Shown: positions 29,566-40,791, counted from the first letter of the stretch. The stretch is DNA of 64,000 nt from Rhynchopus euleeides (GCA_963210315.1 OY723282.1:1240001-1304000); one strand, 5' to 3'. The notes: generated by a model from the letters alone, not told the origin. Translations and numbers: made by a program.

Positions 29566-31920
29566 TGTGCTCTCGCAATCGAGTGAAAAGGAGAGCGAGG
29601 TCGACTTTGTGCCCGTACTCTTCTCTGGATAAGGAACGGATCAAAAAAATACCACCATCCAGTTCCCCCCTCCCTACCCCCTACCCCACCACCACCCCAT
29701 CCCATCCCGTCTGCTTATTCCTCGCTCTTATTTTATTTTTTGATCGTTTGGCCTTCGGATTGGCCCCCCTCCCCGTCCATCCCCACCCCATCCCCCCCCT
29801 TCATGTACTTTCCTCTCCTTTTTCCTCCTCATACGCGAGTTAGTCGCGCCGTTGACGCCCTATTTTTTTCTCTTTTCCCCTGCTGCGACGAAACCCTGCA
29901 GCGACGGGCAGCACAACACGTGTGCGCAAAGGGGAAACATACAAATGCCGCTGGGATGCTCGAAGCTGCTTCAGGTGGGCCGGACAATTCGTGAACGCCT
30001 GTGCCAACGCCTGTGAACAGGCGGGGAGGGTCAGCGGGGCTGCTCGGGTGCGTCACCCCCCACCCCCTCCCTTCCTCACTATTTGGGGGATCTTTTTTCA
30101 TCCCGGGTGAGGGGGGGGGGGGGGGGGCGCGCCCAGGCAACGTCTTGGCAATGCCGTTTTTCACCGTCCCCTTTGCATCCCCTGCTTTGCGCGAACTCCC
30201 GACAGATACAGCATCCCCGACCCTGAGGGGTGGCAATGCAGTGTGTGCCAATACACAGAGTGTGTCCGGTCATCCAGCCGCTGGTGTCTCTAAAGACGCA
30301 TCATCGGCGCGGAGTTCTTCGCACTATGTTTGTCTTCTGGTTGTGGCGTGCTGGCTTCATATCCGCCCGTGCCTGATCCTGGGGGTCGTGTCTCGATCGC
30401 GCTTTGGGTGTGATGCTCTGACGTTATCTGCTCACACAGGCGTGCGTCCAAACCGACTTCGGCAGGGAGAGGGGTTGGGGGTGGGGGTGGCCACTGTCAC
30501 AACCGATATCGTTTGATTCTCCCCCAATAAACCGGGGGTGTCTGGAGCGCCGGCTCCGTATTACATTTTTTCTGCCGATCATTTTTTTGTTTGTTCTTCT
30601 GCCTGTAGATCAGGGGGGAGGGGGGGGTTCCGGGGGGAAAATCCCGATAATATTCCCCTCCCCTCAGGAGCTGAAGACACATCCTCTAAAAGCAAAGTGC
30701 GACAAAAGAGCGGGTGGTGTTTGTACTGGCCATGCTGCAACACGTTCGTCACTAAGTGAAACAAAATGACAAATTCAAAGCTGAGTTCCCGATGAAATGT
30801 GTCTGCCGACCCCCTGGTCTCACCCCCAAGGGTTGGTGTCGATAAATCATGGAATCGAGAGAATAACGTACCCAGATACATCCACGGGCGCATGCCAATC
30901 GCCTAATCGCCTGGCAATGCCTGATGATACACATTGGGAGGATTAGCTTTGAAGTGCATAAAAGTGACCTGCCCTTACAACACAGGACATCGCAATCGCA
31001 CATTTTGGCCAGAGGGGAATGAGTGAACTACCTGCATCCTCGCCCCCTCACTCCATTATTTATCTCTTGCGATATCCGGAAGCATATTCTCGCCCACCCA
31101 GTGAGATGGTCTGGGTGGCGAAGTGTGCATCCTGTCAAGCGGCCCTCGAGGGCTGCATCACTCCGGAAAATAACTCAAATGAGAGTGCAAAGGGGTTGTC
31201 GCGACGCGGGGTGCCGGCGAAGGTCATATCTTTTGTTTTCTTTGGCGCATTTTTCCTCACCGGTTTTTTTTTAAAAAAAATTTTGCGAGGAAAGAAAATA
31301 TACGCCGAAAAGAAATCCCTTTTGGAAAAGACCTGCCGAACACACCAAGAAGGGGGGAGCAGAAGCACGCCTCACCCCCCCCCCCCTCAATGGAAAGCAA
31401 CTCTTCGGCGTCCATCCGAACACACCTTATCAGTTAGGAAAGCTGTGTGCAAACGCCGCCCTTGGGGGTGGATGGAGGGTGCTCATCGCTACGGGCAAGG
31501 CGGGCGCCGACAGACGGGGTCAACTTGTTGAGGTGCCCGCCTCGGGGCAACGTGTTGTTGATCTCAGAGTGGCCTTTCGTGACTCATGCGGTGTCAACAG
31601 CTGCTTTTTTTTGCCTCGAACACCTGCGGTTTCGATGAGAGGTCCCAACCTTCGGATTGCCGTGGTGAATCGTGTGCAAAAGAATGACCGCCCCCCCCCC
31701 CCCCTCTCCTTACCGAGCGGTTGAGGATGACCCTGTGTGTGCTTTCACACCCAGGTGTTGTTTCCTGCGGAATTCCTCGATTTTTTTTTGCGGGAGGATT
31801 CTATTCCTTACAAAAAAAAGGGAAGAAAAAAAGGAACCCAGCTTGAGACCAGCTGAGACGAGTTGCGGAACACAATCAGCAGAGGGAATGGACGGGGCGA
31901 CCCACACTCCCCAACCCTCC
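29566..31920. other. No recognisable gene
   Basis: C-rich and G-rich tracts (29555-29567, 30109-30127, 31686-31702) with short open frames lacking known domains. I could not identify exons, RNA genes or element ends. Confidence 0.5.
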
Positions 31921-33099
31921 CACACCCAGACACATACAAGCCCTCAAGACTCTTGGAGCGGCCTGACTATTTAGTGTCTTTGTCGCAGCAAGGGGGCGAT
32001 ATATACCGATTTTTTATTGATTTCACGTGTCAGTGTTTGACTTTTTCGCAACTTCATTTCTTCCTTTTCTCCCTCTCCAACCCCACCCGTGACACCACCA
32101 GGGTTTAGCTAGCCCTGGTCCGATTATCCCCGGTTCTTCGCTGAAGAGACGCGGCCGGGGGGAGGGGTACGAAGAGTACGCGTCGAAACCGGTGTCACGT
32201 CGTGTTGGGGAATCCTTCGGGAGTGCGATACTGAAGGGGAGGTGCTACTGCCCGTGCAGGGCGACACCGCCTTAAAACTTTATAACCACACACAAACCCT
32301 CTATTCCCCCAGGCCTGATGAGCAATCCCCCCTGCCTCATGTTGTGACTTCCTTTCTACCTTGCACAAAACATCCCATTTGCCCCTTTACTTCCTTCGAA
32401 AGTGTTGTGACTTCCCCCCTACCCCACCCCTCGGGAGTGCCACTCCTCTGGTGGTTAAAAGTGACCCGCCGTTGTGCCTTCGGCATCTGTTGCGTGTGCC
32501 GTCGTATTCTTCCTATGCACTAGTTATAGCTATCCGGGGGCGGTCTGCTGTCGCACCAGTGGGCTGCCCCACCTCTGCACCCTCGGTTTTTAAGATGTTC
32601 ACCACAGCGGAGAATGATCCCCTTCTCTGTGGCGATCGAGCCAAGCTGGACGAGGTTCGCCTTCGGGCGAAGGTCATGTGGGCGGACAAAAGGTGCCTGC
32701 TCCTGAGACTCATCAGCAACCTGTTTCTTCCTTCAAGCCCTCAAGACTCTTGGAGCGGCCTGACTATTTAGTGTCTTTGTCGCAGCAAGGGGGCGATATA
32801 TACCGATTTTTTATTGATTTCACGTGTCAGTGTTTGACTTTTTCGCAACTTCATTTCTTCCTTTTCTCCCTCTCCAACCCCACCCGTGACACCACCAGGG
32901 TTTAGCTAGCCCTGGTCCGATTATCCCCGGTTCTTCGCTGAAGAGACGCGGCCGGGGGGAGGGGTACGAAGAGTACGCGTCGAAACCGGTGTCACGTCGT
33001 GTTGGGGAATCCTTCGGGAGTGCGATACTGAAGGGGAGGTGCTACTGCCCGTGCAGGGCGACACCGCCTTAAAACTTTATAACCACACCCAGACACATA
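31921..33099 (+). mobile_element. Miniature element with 355-bp direct terminal repeats (TRIM- or Penelope-like)
   Basis: Two essentially identical 355-bp direct repeats (31937-32291 and 32734-33088) enclose 442 bases. The outer flanks match: CACACCCAGACACATA precedes the first repeat, and the same 16 bases lie at 33084-33099, overlapping the end of the second. The repeats start CAAGCCCTCAAGACTC and end TTATAACCACAC. No primer-binding site, polypurine tract or protein domain is apparent. The long, overlapping target duplication does not fit ordinary LTR elements (4-6 bp), so a Penelope-like pseudo-LTR element or a segmental duplication are alternatives. Confidence 0.5.
32361..32733 (+). pseudogene. 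Coding-like segment inside the miniature element
   Basis: The frame carries MFTTAENDPLLCGDRAKL and continues with a helix-rich, charged segment (EVRLRAKVMWADKRCLLLRL) up to the second direct repeat, where the repeat supplies a stop. It looks like a captured exon. The family is unknown. Confidence 0.3.
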
Positions 33100-33287
33100 T
33101 TGCAGAGCGTTGTTTGCTTCCTTCTCACCCTCCCCTCCCCCCCACAAGCGCAGTAGGGTATCCGAGCCTCGCTACACGGACACAACCACACACCCCATCG
33201 CACAGGAATCGGGGGGAAGGGGGGGAGGAGAAGGGTACGCGGCTGCCGTTCTTCTCTTGGGTGCATTGTTTATTTTGTTATTGCTGC

Positions 33288-33710
33288 ATGGACCCTACCC
33301 GGCGCAAGGCCGCATTGCAGAGACAGGCGCTGCCAGCCCTGCCCAGCGCCAGCCGCCCCGCCCCTGCGGCGCTTGATAGCGTGGGTGTGAAGGATTCCCC
33401 TCCTGCGGCCGGTGCACCTACCGCTGCCGGCAGCACCTACTGGGCGTGCTCCCAGCGCAAGGTGCTGCAGAAGGATGTAGGCCACAAATGCAAGGAGTGC
33501 AAATCACCCTTCAGCCGAGTCGGCGACGTCCTGTGGGTGCGGCGGGGTGGCAGGATTGAGCTGCGCTACCACGAGGCGTGCTTCTCCGGCTCAGCAGACC
33601 CCCGCACGCAGTGCGGGTCGTCGTACAACAAGGGCGTGTGGACAGCCTCCCAGGGTTCTGCGGCGCCTGCACAGCGCTACAGGAAGATGCGAACCTCGAG
33701 CCACTGGTGA
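33288..33710 (+). CDS. Small zinc-binding protein with PARP-finger-like C2HC motif (140 aa)
   Basis: I chose the ATG at 33288 because the frame upstream is repeat and UTR-like. Residues 1-50 are Ala/Pro-rich and basic (MDPTRRKAALQRQ). Residues 66-120 form a compact Cys/His domain: C68-x2-C71, then WVRRGGRIELRYH95-x2-C98, followed by FSGSADPRTQCGSSYNKG. The C-x2-C ... YH-x2-C layout resembles PARP-type zinc fingers. I recall similar small conserved proteins in algae and other protists but cannot name the family. A role in nucleic-acid or chromatin binding is inferred only. The gene is intronless and lies just downstream of the miniature element. It is one of the few likely host genes in the window. 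Confidence 0.6.
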   Translation: MDPTRRKAALQRQALPALPSASRPAPAALDSVGVKDSPPAAGAPTAAGSTYWACSQRKVLQKDVGHKCKECKSPFSRVGDVLWVRRGGRIELRYHEACFSGSADPRTQCGSSYNKGVWTASQGSAAPAQRYRKMRTSSHW

Positions 33711-34055
33711 ACAGAAATGGGGCCGAACCCAGCACGACTATCTCGGGCACACCCACCCAGGGCCCGGGCATGAAATCAAAGCCAATTGGTTGTCGTCTTA
33801 TTTGCATCCCGAGATAGAGGCACACCGAGGTGCACACCCGCGATGTGTTGTTTCTGCTGACCCTCCGAGCAGCAGAGGGTTGGCGGTTGGCCCTGCTCGC
33901 CTGCGGGCCTGTAGGCCTGCCTCCCCGAGGTTTCTGTGTCGCGATGACGTTAACCACGCCCCGAGGCTCTCAGATACATTTTTTCTCTGTGCCATACACT
34001 ACACTTGCCGGGAAAAGGGCTGAGATAGGGGGGGGGGGGAGGTGGACGGGTCGGG

Positions 34056-34200
34056 GGTTCACGGTGGGATCTTGTAAATTTTACATGTATAACTACAAGT
34101 ATATCAACCAAAATCTGAAAAACCATATACTTTAGTCGTTTACTTGGGCAGCAGCAATTTGTACATTTTTTTGACAATTTTGAGTTGTGACCCCACCGTG
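34056..34200. repeat. Short element with TTCACGGTGGG inverted ends
   Basis: TTCACGGTGGG at 34056 is inverted at 34190-34200 (CCCACCGTGAA). The inner left part, GATCTTGTAAATTTTACATG, is also found in reverse at 40864-40909. It is AT-rich, with no ORF. Confidence 0.5.
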
Positions 34201-34499
34201 AATTCCGCGGTATACCTAGCAGTCAATTCCGCCCTGTTTCGAGTTCCGGAAATGCAGTCTGTTGGGTTCAAATTGGGATGCGGATGCGCATCCCAATTTG
34301 ACTGGTGAGGTTGGCCGGGAAATTTTTTTTTTCAAAAAATCTCGGAAAGCTATGGTAGCAACGGAATCAAATGCGGCCAGAATCGGGGAAAAAGGTGTAG
34401 TGGAAGACAATTTACTCCCAGATGCAGTTCTCACCCCCCTTGGTAGGCTTTTGTACAGTGATTTTTTTGCTTCTTATTGCCTGCGAATCCACCACCTTC

Positions 34500-35212
34500 C
34501 AGGGCACAGGGTGGGCCGAGCTCGCTCCGCAGGGGAAAAAGTGCAGCCCAACCCCACTCCGATTTCCCGCAGTATGATGCAAACAGGGCCACAGAACGTT
34601 TTCCCCCCAATTCGAAAGGCATCGGATGCTGCCGCCTTAGATCGTCCTGCTGGACCAAAAATCAGTAGTCAGGGGGTCTTGGGTTGCCATTGAGCACTTG
34701 CAAAACTGCAATCCCGAGTAACTTTGCCAGCGCGCCGTGTTCAGGAACGGCAGCAAAGCTAACAGGCTACATGGGGGGTCTGGGGGGCGGAGCCCCCCAG
34801 CCGCCGGAGGCCACGGTAGTGAACATCCTAAAATCCCTCGAAGGCTAATCCCCACACCGGTTGGTGCTGTTGCACATTCCAGGCGGGGATGATCCTTCGC
34901 TTGACCTGATGAGTGCCTGACGGTGCGCTTCGATGAGCACCACCAAGCCCCCAGCACCTGGTACACCTGCTCATGATGGCGTTGGGTTTTCATACGCTGC
35001 GCGTGAAAACTCGGCTACAAGGCCGAACCCAAAAGCCCCAAAATCTGACCCATCCGCAAAATTCGACGGGGAAAATATTGAGGTAGGGCCAAGGTAGGGC
35101 CGAGGTAGGGCCATGCCACCCCTGGCGGCCCACCCTCCCCAAAAATTACAGAAAAAGGGAGGTGGGGCCGCGGCCCCCCCTGCCAGCCCTGGCACGAGAT
35201 CACTGCCCCCAC
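34500..35212 (+). repeat. Dispersed ~550-bp repeat, copy 2
   Basis: Same modules as 4976-5530, in the same order, with insertions (for example the ~110 bases at 34670-34770 and extra AGGTAGGGCC units at 35082-35115). It contains the GC-hairpin motif at 34770-34826. Confidence 0.8.
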
Positions 35213-35794
35213 CTCTCCCCTGACTTTCTCAATTGCTCCAGGATTTCGGCTATTTTCGGCTATTTTTGTGTACTTTGGGACCCCGTGTAGGAGGCCTTAT
35301 ACACCGCAAAAGTCACCGATTTTTTTTTCCTGGGAAGGTTCTCACTAAAACTACACAGGAATCACATTTTTGGGCCGGAAATTTTTTGTTTCCGGCCCGG
35401 ACGCCTCCCTGAGACGGACCCATTTTTGGGTCGATTTTTGGGGGGATTTTCCTTAGGAAAGTTGGTAATAGTGGTTGGGCAGCAGTAAATTGGACTCTAC
35501 TCCACTAAACTCACCGATTTTTTTTATGGTGTAATCTACGGAGCTCAACTCTCAAATTCCGTCAAAAACCGGGTCTTTTTGTGGCGATCCGCGGGGGTGA
35601 AATTCCGAAGAAAATATCGGCAAAAACAGTTTTTCCGAATTTCTCCACCAAAAAAAAAATATTTTTTTGGAAAAATTATTGTCCTGAAAAGCGCCAATTC
35701 CGTACGTTACACGATAAAAAAAATGTTGAAAAAGGTGTAGCGGAGTGCCATTTACTCAAAATTTTGAAAAAGTATACGGTTTTTCTGATTTTGG
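35213..35794. other. AT-rich non-coding sequence
   Basis: Homopolymer-rich DNA. Its end (AAAGTATACGGTTTTTCTGA, then TTTTGGTTGATATAC) is an inverted match to 34096-34135, so it belongs to the same repeat family as 34056-34200. No gene. Confidence 0.5.
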
Positions 35795-35861
35795 TTGATA
35801 TACATGTATTATACATGTATAATACTTGCATGTCAACTATTATACATGTATAATACATGTA
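35795..35861. repeat. TACATGTA palindrome array, part 1
   Basis: Alternating ATACATGTAT and ACTTGCATG-type units. It immediately precedes MITE copy B, which is inserted at a TA in the array. Confidence 0.75.
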
Positions 35862-36221
35862 CCGTATACGTAAATACCGTATACGTAAATATTATGGAAC
35901 GTAAATATTATGGAACGGGCCCATTTTTGCCCGGTCCGTTCCATAATATTTACGTTCCAAAATATTTACAGGGCCAGTTGGGGACTCGGTGGTGAGGATG
36001 GTTTGCCTCAGGAATCGCACGAAAAGTGCACGAGTAGGTCCCGTCAGGGACTCTGTATGCCGTCCGATCACCTGGTCCAAGTCCCCGAGTCGCAGAAAGC
36101 CCTGTAAATATTATGGAACGAAAAAAATCTGGAACGCCAACCCACCAGCGTTCCATAATATTTACGTTCCATAATAATTACGTTCCATAATATTTACGTT
36201 CCAAAATATTTACGTATACGG
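35862..36221 (-). mobile_element. TA-flanked MITE (GTAAATATTATGGAAC family), copy B
   Basis: Reverse orientation of the family, with CCGTATACGTAAAT ends and flanking TA at 35860-35861 and 36222-36223. The left end carries a duplicated CCGTATACGTAAATA. It stands back to back with copy C. Confidence 0.85.
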
Positions 36222-36537
36222 TATTTTGGAACGTAAATATTATGGAACGTAAATATTTTGGAACGCTGGTGGGTTGGCGTTCCAGATTTTTTTCGTTCCA
36301 TAATATTTACAGGGCTTTCTGCGACTCGGGGACTTGGACCAGGTGATCGGACGGCATGCAGAGTCCCTGACGGGACCTACTCGTGCACTTTTCGCGCGAT
36401 TCCTGACGCAAGCCGTCCTCACCACCGAGTCCCCAACTGGCCCTGTAAATATTTTGGAACGTAAATATTATGGAACGGACCGGCCAAAAATGGGCCCGTT
36501 CCATAATATTTACGTTCCATAATATTTACGTATACGG
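36222..36537 (+). mobile_element. TA-flanked MITE, copy C (left end incomplete)
   Basis: Plus orientation. It lacks the outermost ~14 bases at the left junction with copy B, but has a complete right end, CGTATACGG, followed by TA. With copy B it forms a ~670-bp palindrome. Confidence 0.85.
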
Positions 36538-36689
36538 TATATGCCTGAAATATACATGTAAAATACATGTATATCAAGTAAAAATACAAGTATAATACTT
36601 GCATGTCAACTATTATACTTGTATTTTTACTTGATATACATGTATTTTACATGTATATTTCAGGCATTTACATGTATTTTACATGTATA
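36538..36689. repeat. Near-perfect ~57-bp-arm palindrome of TACATGTA units
   Basis: ATGCCTGAAATATACATGTA ... at 36541-36597 is the reverse complement of 36611-36667, with a short CTTGCATGTCAAC spacer. A sister hairpin with the spacer inverted lies at 40332-40446. Confidence 0.85.
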
Positions 36690-39600
36690 CCGTAAACGGA
36701 AAAAGGGTGGAACGTAAAAATGTTCCAAGTTCCCAAAAAAAGGCCAAACGTTCCATCTTTTTTACGGTCCACTATTTATTGGGACTGAATATGGAAAAGA
36801 CAATGCGATTTTCGCCCGCGGGCTGGTGGGTTGCGGGGCGCGGACTGCGGCCACGCCGTAGACTCCCACACGTAGGCCTCCCGACCTCCCAGCTTTGGAC
36901 CCTCCCTCCACCACCGCAACCAACGCCAGCAAGAGAAGCAAGGCATCCCTGCATGTGGAAAGGGCACGATCACCACCACTCACCTCGAGACTCACCCACC
37001 ACCACACCTCGAGAAGACATTACATACAAGTTATACAGACAGAGTATCTAAAGGGACATCAAGAGAGGGAGGGTGACGGGTTTGCGGGACATTTACAGGG
37101 GCATAAACAGAGAGAGGGGATGTGGCACAGTGCTCAGCACTCAGCACTGAAGTCGAGTGACGACAGGATCCTCTCCATCTCTGCCAATTCTGCGGGGGTC
37201 GTCAGCGCTGCGTCCGGGTGCACCTCGGTTGGAGGGTCGTAGTCAGCAACAGCATCATCGGTACTTGCTGCGAGCGTTCCGGGGTCGGCGATGATGCCAG
37301 CGCGGACGAACGTTTTCACGACGGAGCTCGGCTTCACCTTGCTGAACCCACGGCACAGCCAGGCGAGATGGCGGTCGCGCATGTCCGCGGCGGTCACCTT
37401 CGTCGTCCTGGCCAGGTCAGCCATCAACTCCTGGTCGTCGAGCTCAGGGTTCTGGGCGACGAACGACACGAAATGCAGGTTCTCCGCGTCGAACACGATC
37501 AGCGGCCCGGAACGGATCTCCGTGAGGGTCGCGGCCCACTGCACCTCGGACAGGGTGATCAGCCTCACACTGGTGTAGTACTCCCGGTTGAGTGCGCCCA
37601 CAGCAGCCTGGGCGGCGGGGTATGGGAGGCGCTGTGCCTCGGTGAACTGCGCAGCGTCACCATTCGCAGAACGCAGTTCCTCCAGCACCTGCTGAACAGC
37701 ATCCTGTGCGCCGGGAATGCCTTCCGTGTCAGTGGGGATCACCTTCTCGAGCAGGTTGAGAGCATCCTTGACCTTCGGGAGGTAGGCCTTCCGCACGCCG
37801 TAGCTGTTGAGACACAGCTCCACAGCACGCAGGGCGTACCACCCACTCGCGTTGTCCCCAGGGTGAACCCAGTCCGCACAACCCGGAGACACCACGATGC
37901 TTGCCCTTGTGCCGGCAAGGACTGCGTTGCGGAAGGCGGCTGTCTTCACGGACGAATCGTACACCATCACTTCATGCGACCCCATCCCTGCGAAGAGGAA
38001 AGGGGTGCCAGTTTTCGCAAGGGCACGGGTTTTCCTCTTCTCGTCACGCCGGAACAGCTTGGTGCAGACACCGGTGTACCACTTCGAGAACTTTTCGCGG
38101 AGGTATTTCTTGATGTAGGCATTGAAGCCCAGGTCCAGCGGCTGCAAGAAAGCAGTAAACCCCGGAGGAATATCGACAGTCACGATGCCGCTCTCTGCGA
38201 GTGCTGCAGCAACCTTCTCGGTCTGTTGGCCCGTGAACTTGTCGATGATCAACAAGGATTTCTGCTCCTCCCCGAGCCCCTTGGTCTCTTTGACACCCGT
38301 GAGGTATGGCACCAACACCTTCTCGATGTATTCGAGGGTGGTTGCTTCGGACGCCCAGTGTTTCGGATTGGCAGTCAAGTGCCAGGTTTCCCCGTACGTC
38401 TCCAGGTACTCCTCCTCGAAGCGTCCGTGTGAGCGGGAAGTTAGGCCACCGTATATCAGCTGGACAGGGAGGAGATCGCCGGTCGCACTGGCGCCGAATA
38501 CACCCGTAATCGCCTTCTTTTCGTCGGACTTCGAGAGCGGCACGTATGACGCGCCCTTCTTGTCGAAGGTCTTTGTGGTACCTGGCAGGAGGGGAAGGGC
38601 AGTGTGGTCGACATTCACCACCAAATCATCTGGGATGTTGTGCTGTGCCCTCAGACGTTGCACCTCCCCCTCGAACTCAGCCTTGGCCCGTTCCAGCAAA
38701 CCCGGACTGTGGCACACCGCCGTTGTCCGCATTCGCAAGGTCCATCCCTGCGCAGCGAGGTACTTCCGAGCCCATTCCGTGCCGAGAGCTGTCTCAGAAT
38801 CAATCCTGCTTGGATCACTGCTGGCACTCACCAGGCCTCGCGCGGAGGCGGACACAGTCTCAGCTGAAACCTGCGTCCCGCACCGCCTCAGGGCGCGCAA
38901 CAACTGCATCAGCCTGGTCTCCTCGCTGTCGGTGAGGATTGCGGGCCGGCCGCGCTTCTGCGGGGGGGGAAGCACCACCTCCTCTGTCACCTCACCGAGA
39001 AGAGCTGCGGCACGCTTCCGCTTGCCCAGCTCTTCCCGGTAGAGGGTCGCAAAACGGGAGGCGGAGCTCTTCGAGAGCTTCCTCCGTCCTGCGAGAGGGG
39101 CGTTCCAATCGGCAACGACTGCCGAGAGCTTCCCCTCCACCACCTTCCGGCCGATCTCCAGCTTTTCGGCCGGGCTCCAGTCACCACCGCCGGTAGGCCC
39201 CTGTGAGGATGCCTGCTGGTCGCGCACTGCACGCGTCACACTTTCAGCCTCAGCCCGCGAAATCGGACAAGCGCCGTTGCTGCCGGGGGTGTACGCTGCA
39301 CGGGGCACCGTGAAGAGCAACATGCTCTTCTGCTTCGGTTCACGCTTTGGAGGCATGTGTGTGCGTGTCCCTGCAAACTGGGGGAAAGTGCGTGAGGACA
39401 GCGGGAAGATCAACGAAAACAACAAGGCGAGGCGGCAACGGAGAGGGACATGGAGAGGGGGGGGGGGCGGGGGCGAGCGCGTGACTAGCATCTGGAGTCT
39501 CTCAAGGCCGAACGAGACATATTTCGAGATACCACCCCAAACTCACACGCCACGGTTGTCGGGAGACTGACGACGTTGTCGTCTGTAAGTCCGCCCCAAC

Positions 39601-40124
39601 CCCCTCACTTACGAATTCCAACGGAGATTTGGAATTCACGGGCCCCGAACATTGTTCCGTGTAGTACCATGCAAGGAGCGTTCCGGTAGAAGTAAAGGTA
39701 GAACCTGCTGCGCTAGCCCACATAAGCAGCCTCAGTACGGCAAGGCGCGCAGACAGAAGCTGAGACCACCGGGCTCCCTCCAGATGTAAATTCGTGAATC
39801 AGTGCCCGGAAAATTCAGGGAAATCGTACTCCTTTCGCTTTAGTGTAGTACACCCTGCAGAAACTGTGGGAGAACAGTTCCGGACTGTTGAGGCCCTGTG
39901 GTGTTAATCCTGAAGCTTCAGTCGTACGATTTCCTTGGTTCCTTCGCGACTTCGTCGCGAAGGAACTCGTAAAAAAAAACGCCAAGTCCACTATCCCAAC
40001 CGTAAAATAGGTGGACCGTAAAAATGTTCCAAGTTCCGGAAAAATCCCATTTGTTCCATCTTTTTTACGTTCCAACTATAGTACGGTTCACCTTTATTAC
40101 GGTCCACAATATTTCCGTTTACGG
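36690..40124 (-). mobile_element. Complete pogo-like (Tc1/mariner superfamily) DNA transposon
   Basis: The ends are CCGTAAACGG (36690-36699) and its inverse CCGTTTACGG (40115-40124), each flanked by TA (36688-36689 and 40125-40126), as expected for this superfamily. Subterminal regions contain inverted ACGTAAAAATGTTCCAAGTT-type repeats. It encodes one 740-aa DDE transposase on the minus strand and sits inside the TACATGTA array. A deletion derivative is present at 45913-47651. Total length is 3435 bp. Confidence 0.9.
37134..39356 (-). CDS. Pogo-like DDE transposase (740 aa)
   Basis: Cuts and inserts the surrounding transposon at TA. I take the ATG at 39356 (MPPKREPKQKS) because codons upstream (frame open to 39491) are low-complexity and the basic start is typical. 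Residues ~60-230 contain two helix-turn-helix-like segments (KLSKSSASRFATLYREELG; RGRPAILTDSEETRLMQLL) comparable to the DNA-binding N terminus of pogo/CENP-B-type proteins. The DDE_1 catalytic core follows: D250 in VNVDHTAL, D372 in LLIIDKFTGQ, D408 in LQPLDLGFN, a DD35D spacing. All three acids are present and the frame has no stop, so the protein may be active. The C-terminal ~300 residues are less conserved and end in an acidic tail. The length is near that of other protist pogo-like transposases. Confidence 0.9.
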   Translation of the reverse strand: MPPKREPKQKSMLLFTVPRAAYTPGSNGACPISRAEAESVTRAVRDQQASSQGPTGGGDWSPAEKLEIGRKVVEGKLSAVVADWNAPLAGRRKLSKSSASRFATLYREELGKRKRAAALLGEVTEEVVLPPPQKRGRPAILTDSEETRLMQLLRALRRCGTQVSAETVSASARGLVSASSDPSRIDSETALGTEWARKYLAAQGWTLRMRTTAVCHSPGLLERAKAEFEGEVQRLRAQHNIPDDLVVNVDHTALPLLPGTTKTFDKKGASYVPLSKSDEKKAITGVFGASATGDLLPVQLIYGGLTSRSHGRFEEEYLETYGETWHLTANPKHWASEATTLEYIEKVLVPYLTGVKETKGLGEEQKSLLIIDKFTGQQTEKVAAALAESGIVTVDIPPGFTAFLQPLDLGFNAYIKKYLREKFSKWYTGVCTKLFRRDEKRKTRALAKTGTPFLFAGMGSHEVMVYDSSVKTAAFRNAVLAGTRASIVVSPGCADWVHPGDNASGWYALRAVELCLNSYGVRKAYLPKVKDALNLLEKVIPTDTEGIPGAQDAVQQVLEELRSANGDAAQFTEAQRLPYPAAQAAVGALNREYYTSVRLITLSEVQWAATLTEIRSGPLIVFDAENLHFVSFVAQNPELDDQELMADLARTTKVTAADMRDRHLAWLCRGFSKVKPSSVVKTFVRAGIIADPGTLAASTDDAVADYDPPTEVHPDAALTTPAELAEMERILSSLDFSAEC

Positions 40125-40446
40125 TAATACTTGTCATGCAAGTATTATACATGTAAAATACTTGCATGACAAGTAAAATACTTGCATGCAAGTAAAATAC
40201 ATGTATTTTACTTGCATGCAAGTATTTTACTTGTCATGCAAGTATTATACATGTATTTTACTTGTCATGCAAGTATTTTACATGTATAATACTTGCATGA
40301 CAAGTATTATACATGTAAAATACATGTAAATGCCTGAAATATACATGTAAAATACATGTATATCAAGTAAAAATACAAGTATAATAGTTGACATGCAAGT
40401 ATTATACTTGTATTTTTACTTGATATACATGTATTTTACATGTATA
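40125..40446. repeat. TACATGTA / ACTTGCATG palindrome array, part 2
   Basis: About 320 bases composed almost only of ACTTGCATG, ACATGTAT and ATTTTACATG units in both orientations, ending in the ~57-bp-arm hairpin also seen at 36538. It was the target of the pogo transposon and of MITE D. Confidence 0.85.
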
Positions 40447-40791
40447 CCGTATACGTAAATATTATGGAACGTAAATATTATGGAACGGGCCCATTTTTGG
40501 CCGGTCCGTTCCATAATATTTACGTTCCAAAATATTTACAGGGCCAGTTCGGGACTCGGTGGTGAGGACGGCTTGCGTCAGGAATCGCGCGAAAAGTGCA
40601 CGAGTAGGTCCCGTCAGGGACTCTGTACGCCGTCCGATCACCTGGTCCAAGTCCCCGAGTCGCAGAAAGCCCTGTAAATATTATGGAACGAAAAAAATCT
40701 GGAACGCCAACCCACCAGCGTTCCAAAATATTTACGTTCCATAATATTTACGTTCCATAATATTTACGTTCCAAAATATTTACGTATACGG
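40447..40791 (-). mobile_element. TA-flanked MITE, copy D
   Basis: Complete copy with CCGTATACG / CGTATACGG ends and TA at 40445-40446 and 40792-40793. It is inserted in the TACATGTA array. Confidence 0.9.

Noticed and set aside
36240-36522. Recurrent 60-68 aa ORFs in the MITEs (for example MVRTACVRNRAKSARVG on one strand)
   Set aside because: They appear in both orientations of an inverted-repeat core and vary in frame. They are explained by sequence identity among copies rather than protein selection.
37218-38432. 404-aa plus-strand ORF over the transposase
   Set aside because: Antisense shadow; the opposite frame has the DD35D motifs.
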